Origin: Rhodovulum steppense
Lineage (GTDB): Bacteria > Pseudomonadota > Alphaproteobacteria > Rhodobacterales > Rhodobacteraceae
DNA: 64,000 bases
Direction: 5' to 3'
NCBI RefSeq assembly: GCF_004339675.1
Contig: NZ_SLVM01000010.1
Coordinates: 1-64,000, forward strand
Part shown: positions 56,629 through 64,000 of the stretch, piece by piece
Layout of the letters: every line of letters starts with the position of its first letter
Numbering within the stretch: the stretch's first letter is position 1
Translations under genes and position numbers: made by a program
Notes under the pieces: model-generated
Database searches by the model: none
Told to the model about the DNA's origin: nothing
The model's input: the letters and a program-made list of their open reading frames with translations, nothing else

Positions 56629-57600
56629 ATGCGCCTGAAACTCGTTCCCTCGGACACCAACTGGAACTTCTTCCGGTTCGCGACCGTCACCTTCGGCGCC
56701 TCGGTGGTGGCGATGGTGGCCTCGGTGGTGCTGTTCTTCCTGATGGGGCTGAATTACGGGATCGACTTCCGCGGCGGCACCACGATCCGCACCGAAAGCA
56801 CCCAGCCCGTCGATGTCGCCGCCTATCGCGCCGCGCTTTCCGCGCTCGATCTGGGCGATGTGGCCATTTCCCAGGTCTTCGACCCCGGCTTCGGCCCCGA
56901 ACGCAACGTCGCCCAGGTGCGCATCCAGGCCCAGGACGGCGAGGAAAGCATCACGCCCCAGGTCATCAACGCCGTCGAGGCCGCGCTGAAGACCGTCGAT
57001 CCCTCGATCACCTTCCCCTCGGTGGAAAGCGTCGGCCCCAAGGTCTCGGCCGAGCTTGTGCGGACCGCGATCCTCGCCGTGGCGTTTTCGATCCTCGCCG
57101 TGCTGGTCTATATCTGGCTGCGCTTCGAATGGCAGTTCTCGCTGGGCGCGGTGGCCGCACTTGTCCATGACGTGACGCTGACCATCGGGGTCTTCGCGGC
57201 CCTCCAGATCCGCTTCGACCTGGCCATCATCGCGGCGCTGCTGACCATCGTCGGCTACTCGCTCAACGACACCGTGGTGGTGTTCGACCGGGTGCGCGAG
57301 AACCTGCGCAAATACAAGAAGATGGAGCTGCGGGATCTGCTGAACCTCTCGATCAACGACACGCTCTCGCGCACGGTGATGACCTCGGTCACCACGCTGC
57401 TGGCGCTGATCGCGCTGTTCGTGCTGGGCGGCGACGTGATCCGGGGCTTCGTCTTCGCGATGATCTGGGGGATCGTGGTCGGCACCTATTCCTCGGTCTT
57501 CGTGGCCTCGAACATCCTTCTGTTCCTCGGCGTCAAGCGCGACTGGTCCAAGGATCAGGACGGTGGCGCGGGAACGCAATTCGCCAGGGCCGAGGGCTGA
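56629..57600 (+). CDS. secF: SecF, protein-export membrane subunit
   Basis: A 323-residue partner of SecD with six predicted helices. It has NYGIDFRGGTTIRTES in the first periplasmic segment, SVGPKVSAEL, YIWLRFEWQFSLGA and the TM4 signature GYSLNDTVVVFDRVREN. It starts 11 bases after secD, so the two are co-translated in stoichiometric amounts. The last residues (QFARAEG) are polar and cytoplasmic. An Mth938 gene and the ccm genes follow. Confidence 0.97.
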   Translation: MRLKLVPSDTNWNFFRFATVTFGASVVAMVASVVLFFLMGLNYGIDFRGGTTIRTESTQPVDVAAYRAALSALDLGDVAISQVFDPGFGPERNVAQVRIQAQDGEESITPQVINAVEAALKTVDPSITFPSVESVGPKVSAELVRTAILAVAFSILAVLVYIWLRFEWQFSLGAVAALVHDVTLTIGVFAALQIRFDLAIIAALLTIVGYSLNDTVVVFDRVRENLRKYKKMELRDLLNLSINDTLSRTVMTSVTTLLALIALFVLGGDVIRGFVFAMIWGIVVGTYSSVFVASNILLFLGVKRDWSKDQDGGAGTQFARAEG

Positions 57601-57661
57601 TCCGCCGCCGCGCGCTGCCATCACGGGGGAACCGACCCCCAGCGACCGGAGGGAGGGTCCG

Positions 57662-58033
57662 ATGCGCCTGACCGAGATCCAGCCGCCCGCCGGCCTTCCC
57701 GTCGACGGCTACGGCCCCGGCTTCTTCCGCATCGCGGGCAGCGTGCATGAAGGGGCGGTGCTCGTCGCCGAGGGCCGGGCGCTCGCCTGGACCGGCCCCG
57801 AAGACCCCGCGCCGCTCCTTGCACTTGTCGGCCGCATCGACGTGCTGCTCATTGGCACCGGCGACAGCCTCCTGCCGCTGCCGGGTGCTCTCCAGTCCCG
57901 GCTCGAAGCGGCCGGGCTCGGCGTCGAGATCATGTCAAGCCCCTCGGCGGCGCGCGGGTACAACATCCTGCTCGCCGAAGGCCGCCGCGTCGCCGCCGCC
58001 CTGATCCCCGTCTCCGCCGTCCCGCCGCCCTGA
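57662..58033 (+). CDS. Mth938-like domain protein
   Basis: A 123-residue protein of the MTH938/DUF498 family, with FRIAGSVHEGAVLV, DVLLIGTGDSLLPLP, GVEIMSSPSAARGYNIL and ARRVAAALIPV-like ending. The mitochondrial relative NDUFAF3 assists complex I assembly; the bacterial role is unknown. In Rhodobacterales this gene sits between secF and ccmA, as here. The ATG at 57662 follows a GGAGGG ribosome site. Confidence 0.88.
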   Translation: MRLTEIQPPAGLPVDGYGPGFFRIAGSVHEGAVLVAEGRALAWTGPEDPAPLLALVGRIDVLLIGTGDSLLPLPGALQSRLEAAGLGVEIMSSPSAARGYNILLAEGRRVAAALIPVSAVPPP

Positions 58034-58035
58034 GC

Positions 58036-58151
58036 CTTCTTCTTGGTCCAAATACCCCCGCCGGAGGCGCCGCGCGCGGCACGCGCGCGGCCAGGCCCAA
58101 CCCCGGACAAGCGGGGCGCCTGCGCCCTGCGCCGGCCGGGGGCGGGAGTGC
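58036..58151 (+). repeat. Second long copy of the intergenic repeat
   Basis: Starts with CTTCTTCTTGGTCCAAATAC and runs through the same CCCCG-GACAAG-CGGGG hairpin as the copy at 2475. Compared with that copy it has an extra 11 bases (a duplicated CGCGCGCGGC unit) and a few substitutions. It separates the secDF genes from ccmA. Confidence 0.78.
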
Positions 58152-58198
58152 CCCCTTTCCCGCTTCCCGCCCGCCCGCCGATCGGCTATGCGAAACGC

Positions 58199-58813
58199 AT
58201 GGATCTGACCGTGCAAGACCTCGCCTGTGCCCGCGGCGGCCTGCCCGTGCTCGAAGGGGTCGGCTTCACCCTGCGCCCGGGCCGGGCCTTGATGCTGCGC
58301 GGGCCGAACGGCATCGGCAAGACGACGCTGCTGCGCACGCTCGCGGGGCTGCAACCCGCCCTGTCCGGAACCATCTCGGCCCCGCCCGAGGCGATGGCCT
58401 ATGCCGCCCATGCCGACGGGCTCAAGCCGACGCTCAGCGTCGAGGAGAACCTGCGCTTCTGGGCCCGGGTCTTTGGCCAGCGCGACATCGCCCGCGCGCT
58501 TGACGAGTTCAACCTGGCCGACCTCGCCCACCGCCCGGCGCAGAACCTGTCGGCCGGTCAGAAACGGCGGCTGGGCCTTGCCCGCCTGCTGGTCACCGGG
58601 CGGCCGATCTGGGTGCTGGACGAGCCGACCGTCTCGCTCGATACCGCCTCGGTCGCGCTGTTCGGGGCGGCCGTCGCGCATCACCTGCGCATGGGCGGGG
58701 CCGCACTGATCGCCACCCATATCCATCTGGGATTCGAGGCCGAAGAGCTTGACCTCACCCCCTTCCGCGCGCGTCCCCGTGCGATGGACCGGTTCGACGA
58801 GGCCTTCGCATGA
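58199..58813 (+). CDS. ccmA: CcmA, heme exporter ATPase (HelA)
   Basis: A 204-residue ABC ATPase with Walker [11 protein letters not shown], signature [15 protein letters not shown] and Walker [11 protein letters not shown]. With CcmB and CcmC it drives release of heme-loaded CcmE in system I cytochrome c maturation. It corresponds to helA in R. capsulatus. Upstream in-frame sequence belongs to the intergenic repeat, so the ATG at 58199 is the start. It overlaps ccmB by four bases. Confidence 0.95.
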   Translation: MDLTVQDLACARGGLPVLEGVGFTLRPGRALMLRGPNGIGKTTLLRTLAGLQPALSGTISAPPEAMAYAAHADGLKPTLSVEENLRFWARVFGQRDIARALDEFNLADLAHRPAQNLSAGQKRRLGLARLLVTGRPIWVLDEPTVSLDTASVALFGAAVAHHLRMGGAALIATHIHLGFEAEELDLTPFRARPRAMDRFDEAFA

Positions 58814-59466
58814 TCGCGCTGCTGATCCGCGATCTTGCCCTTGCGATCCGGGCGGGCGGGGGATTCGGGCTGGGGCTGGCCTTCTTCCTGATCGTCGTGG
58901 TGCTGGTGCCCTTCGGCGTCGGCCCCGAAAGCGCGATCCTGTCGCGGATCGCGCCCGGCATCCTCTGGGTGGGCGCGTTGCTGGCCTGCCTCCTGTCGCT
59001 CGACCGCATCTTCGCGCTGGATTTCGAGGATGGCTCGCTCGACCTGCTGGCCACCGCGCCGATCCCGCTGGAAGGCGTCGTGGCGATGAAGGCCGCCGCG
59101 CATTGGGTGACGACCGGCCTGCCGCTGACCCTGGCCGCGCCGGGGCTTGGCCTGTTGCTGAGCCTCGATCCGGCCGCCTATGGCTGGCTCGTGCTCTCGC
59201 TCGCCCTCGGCACGCCCGCGCTCAGCATGATCGGCACCTTCGGCGCGGCGCTGACCGTGGGGCTGAAGCGCGGCGGGCTGTTGCTGTCGCTGCTGGTGCT
59301 GCCGCTTTACGTCCCGACCCTGATCTTCGGCGCCGAGGCGGTGGTGCGCGGCGCGGCCGGGCAGTCCAATGCGACGCCGCTTCTGATGCTGGCGGGGATC
59401 ACGCTGGCCACGCTCGCGCTTCTGCCCTTTGCGGCGGCTGCGGCGATCCGCATCAACCTGCGCTAG
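58810..59466 (+). CDS. ccmB: CcmB, heme exporter membrane subunit (HelB)
   Basis: A 218-residue protein with six predicted membrane helices, the membrane partner of CcmA. It has the family segments [39 protein letters not shown] and [11 protein letters not shown]. It overlaps ccmA with ATGA. About 50 bases without a gene separate it from ccmC. It corresponds to helB in R. capsulatus. Confidence 0.94.
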   Translation: MIALLIRDLALAIRAGGGFGLGLAFFLIVVVLVPFGVGPESAILSRIAPGILWVGALLACLLSLDRIFALDFEDGSLDLLATAPIPLEGVVAMKAAAHWVTTGLPLTLAAPGLGLLLSLDPAAYGWLVLSLALGTPALSMIGTFGAALTVGLKRGGLLLSLLVLPLYVPTLIFGAEAVVRGAAGQSNATPLLMLAGITLATLALLPFAAAAAIRINLR

Positions 59467-59519
59467 GGTTCACGCGCTATTCAGTTGAGACCTCGGGAAA
59501 AGCCCTCTAGGAAACGCTC

Positions 59520-60248
59520 ATGTCGCTCTGGGAATATGCCAATCCGAAAAAGTTCATGCAGACCTCGCAGGCCGTTCTGCCCGTGATCTGGGGTCTGACG
59601 GCGCTGTCGATGGTGGTCGGTCTGGTCTGGGGCTTCTTCCTGACGCCCGAGGCCGAGAATTTCGGCTCGACGGTCAAGATCATCTACCTGCATGTGCCCG
59701 CCGCGATGATGGCGATCAATGCCTGGGTGATGATGCTGGTGGCCTCGCTGATCTGGCTGATCCGGCGCCACCACGTCTCGGCACTGGCGGCGCGGGCCGC
59801 GGCCCCGGTGGGGCTGACGATGACGGTGATCGCGCTGGTCACCGGCGCGATCTGGGGCCAGCCGATGTGGGGCACCTACTGGGCCTGGGATCCGCGGTTG
59901 ACTTCGTTCCTGATCCTGTTCCTGTTCTATCTCGGCTATATCGCGCTGTGGGAGGCGATCGAGAACCCGGACGCCGCGGCCGATCTGACCTCGGTGCTGT
60001 GCATCGTGGGCTCGGTCTTCGCGCTGCTGTCGCGCTACGCGGTGAATTTCTGGAACCAGGGGCTGCACCAGGGGGCGACGCTGTCGCTCGACAAGCAGGA
60101 GAACATCGCCAACGTGTTCTGGTTTCCGCTTCTGGTCTGCATGGGGGCCTTCATCCTGCTGTTCGTGGCGCTCGTGCTGGAACGCACGCGGACCGAGATT
60201 CGCGCCCGCCGGATCAAGGCGCTGATCGCGCGGGAGCGGATGGCATGA
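59520..60248 (+). CDS. ccmC: CcmC, heme-handling membrane protein (HelC)
   Basis: A 242-residue protein with six predicted helices. The tryptophan-rich heme-binding loop WGQPMWGTYWAWDPRLTS is intact, flanked by the histidines in LHVPAAM and RYAVNFWNQGLHQG. CcmC transfers heme to CcmE in the periplasm. It is followed by ccmD with an ATGA overlap. It corresponds to helC in R. capsulatus. Length is normal. Confidence 0.96.
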   Translation: MSLWEYANPKKFMQTSQAVLPVIWGLTALSMVVGLVWGFFLTPEAENFGSTVKIIYLHVPAAMMAINAWVMMLVASLIWLIRRHHVSALAARAAAPVGLTMTVIALVTGAIWGQPMWGTYWAWDPRLTSFLILFLFYLGYIALWEAIENPDAAADLTSVLCIVGSVFALLSRYAVNFWNQGLHQGATLSLDKQENIANVFWFPLLVCMGAFILLFVALVLERTRTEIRARRIKALIARERMA

Positions 60249-60403
60249 TCCCCGATCTGGGCAAATACGCGGGCGCGGTGCTTTCGTCCTACGCGATCTC
60301 GCTGGCGCTGCTGGCGGTTCTCGTCGTGCTGTCGCTGTGGCGCGCCGCGCGGGTCCGTCGGCAACTCGAAGAGGTCGAATCCCGAAGGACGTCCGATGGC
60401 TGA
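60245..60403 (+). CDS. ccmD: CcmD, small heme-export protein (HelD)
   Basis: A 52-residue protein with a single transmembrane helix (about 10-33, VLSSYAISLALLAVLVVLSL) and a basic, coiled-coil-like tail (RRQLEEVESRR). This is the expected form of CcmD, which stabilises the CcmABC-CcmE complex. It overlaps ccmC by four bases and ccmG by eight. The identity rests mainly on size, topology and position. Confidence 0.9.
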   Translation: MIPDLGKYAGAVLSSYAISLALLAVLVVLSLWRAARVRRQLEEVESRRTSDG

Positions 60404-60944
60404 CAAGAAGCGCGTCTCTCCCCTGATGTTCCTGCCGCCGGTGATCTTTCTCGGCCTTGCTGCGCTGTTCTTCATCGGCGTCGGCCGCGAAGACCGGGAT
60501 GCGCTGCCCTCCATGCTGATCGGCAAGCCCGCGCCCGCGCTGGCGGTCGAGCCGCTGTATGGCGAGATCTTCGACGAGGGGGTGCTGCGCGGGGGCGCGG
60601 TGACGCTGGTGAATTTCTGGGCCAGTTGGTGCGGCCCCTGCCGCGACGAGCATCCGCTGCTCGAGGCGCTGGCCGCCGAGGGCGTGGCGATCTACGGCAT
60701 CAACTACAAGGACAAGCCCGCGAACGCGCTGCGCTTCCTCGACCAGCTGGGCAATCCCTATGCGGGCATCGCGGCCGATCCGGCGGGGCGCACGGCGATC
60801 GAATGGGGCGTCTATGGCGTGCCGGAAACCTTCGTGCTGGACGGGCAGGGCCGCGTCGTGCTGCGCCATCCCGGCCCGCTGACCGCCGCGGTCATCGAAA
60901 CAAGCCTGCGCCCGGCCATCGAACGGGCCGCCGCCGCCGAGTAA
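60396..60944 (+). CDS. ccmG: CcmG (DsbE/HelX), thiol reductant for cytochrome c maturation
   Basis: A 182-residue membrane-anchored thioredoxin. An N-terminal helix (about 9-27) is followed by the active site FWASWCGPCRDEHP, the GINYKDKPANALRFL segment typical of CcmG and the cis-Pro loop YGVPETFVLD. It reduces the CxxCH cysteines of apocytochrome c for heme ligation. It ends the helABCDX-like cluster; ccmE, ccmF and ccmH are not in the window. A terminator follows. Confidence 0.96.
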   Translation: MADKKRVSPLMFLPPVIFLGLAALFFIGVGREDRDALPSMLIGKPAPALAVEPLYGEIFDEGVLRGGAVTLVNFWASWCGPCRDEHPLLEALAAEGVAIYGINYKDKPANALRFLDQLGNPYAGIAADPAGRTAIEWGVYGVPETFVLDGQGRVVLRHPGPLTAAVIETSLRPAIERAAAAE

Positions 60945-60966
60945 ACCCGCCGCGCTGCCATGAAAA

Positions 60967-60993
60967 ACGCCCCCGCCTTTCGGACGGGGGCGT
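60967..60993. terminator. Bidirectional terminator between ccmG and acnA
   Basis: ACGCCCCCG / CGGGGGCGT is a perfect 9-base stem with a nine-base loop. It is flanked by AAAAA on the left and TCTT on the right, so it can serve both convergent genes. Confidence 0.85.
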
Positions 60994-61016
60994 CTTGTCG
61001 TGCCGTGATGCGGGTG

Positions 61017-63767
<2,751 letters not shown>

Positions 63768-63841
63768 GTGGGGCGGTCTCCATGGCTCAGCGCATCTCTT
63801 CAGGATGCTCTTGCCCTAACGGCCGCAAGCGATCAAGGGGG

Positions 63842-63865
63842 CACGGTATTTTTTAGTATACCGTG
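63842..63865. repeat. Inverted repeat between acnA and the next gene
   Basis: CACGGTAT-TTTTTAGT-ATACCGTG is an 8-base perfect stem with an AT-rich centre. It contains TATACT on the minus strand, a possible -10 for acnA. It could be an operator or a short terminator-like hairpin. Confidence 0.4.
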
Positions 63866-63984
63866 GTGCACAGATTGCGGATCCCGGGGGAGGCCAAGCT
63901 GTCGCACCCTCCCGAATCCTTGATTGGCAGGGGAGGGGCGGGTTCTGTAGGAAGGTCGGGGACAAGGCGGACAGGGCAGGGCAT

Positions 63985-64000
63985 ATGCGGGCTTTCATCA
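63985..64000 (+). CDS. Start of a gene cut by the window end
   Basis: An ATG at 63985 follows a GGGCAGGG purine-rich stretch and opens MRAFI, divergent from acnA. Only five codons are visible, so the product cannot be named. In related genomes a DUF1223-type secreted protein often lies here, but that is a guess from synteny. Confidence 0.35.

Overview
This window looks like chromosome from a high-GC alphaproteobacterium of the Rhodobacterales (Paracoccaceae; Rhodobacter/Rhodovulum-like). The evidence is an ALAS-type hemA of Rhodobacter kind, a secD-secF-ccmABCDG-acnA order, cckA next to recA, ornithine-lipid olsB, and many copies of a TTCTTCTKGGCC..AAATAYCC intergenic element seen in this order. 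A CO-tolerance gene for nitrogen fixation (cowN) and a PpsR/CrtJ-type operator upstream of hemA suggest a diazotrophic purple photosynthetic bacterium or a close relative. No nif or photosynthesis structural genes are in the window. I found no tRNA, rRNA or CRISPR.

Layout. 1-95: 3' end of an IS3-family element. 450-2466: a TDT-family channel, a CooA-like CO-sensing regulator and cowN. 2669-9176: guaB, an RsmB-type rRNA methyltransferase, cckA and recA, with CtrA and LexA boxes. 9285-15607: uup, an SDR, a TPM-domain protein, an outer-membrane barrel, a PLP decarboxylase and a YjbR protein. 15716-20433: cysS (mosaic 3' part), cimA, a methyltransferase and a squalene/phytoene-synthase-like gene. 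20549-25965: YceD, bamE, msrB, olsB, alaS, DUF1330. 25970-27850: a decayed patch with a frameshifted DUF6639-like gene, an IS3 remnant and no intact gene. 27851-34150: dipeptidase, DUF4189-like protein, hemA, RodZ-like protein, ispG. 34222-37108: two DsbA-like proteins and an M48 peptidase. 37169-42879: aminotransferase, rarD, LOG, LysM protein, Atm1-like exporter. 43170-47938: an RND pump and its adaptor behind a TetR-like operator. 48174-54478: YfgM-like protein, bamB, der, TspO-like protein, serS and a trypsin-like protease. 54618-63767: yajC, secD, secF, an Mth938 protein, ccmABCDG and acnA.

How the genes work together. Most of the window is housekeeping: translation (cysS, alaS, serS, der), envelope assembly (bamB, bamE, yajC-secDF, RodZ-like, LysM) and cytochrome c maturation. 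The most distinctive module is 450-2466. A CRP/FNR regulator there keeps CooA's heme-ligand histidine, its distal-pocket glycine and its recognition helix. It sits just before cowN. A sequence matching the CooA operator lies 41.5 bp upstream of a plausible cowN start point, so the module reads as a self-contained CO sensor and response unit. A second regulatory theme is the cell cycle and SOS circuit: cckA carries a perfect CtrA box, and recA carries a near-CtrA box plus a LexA box.
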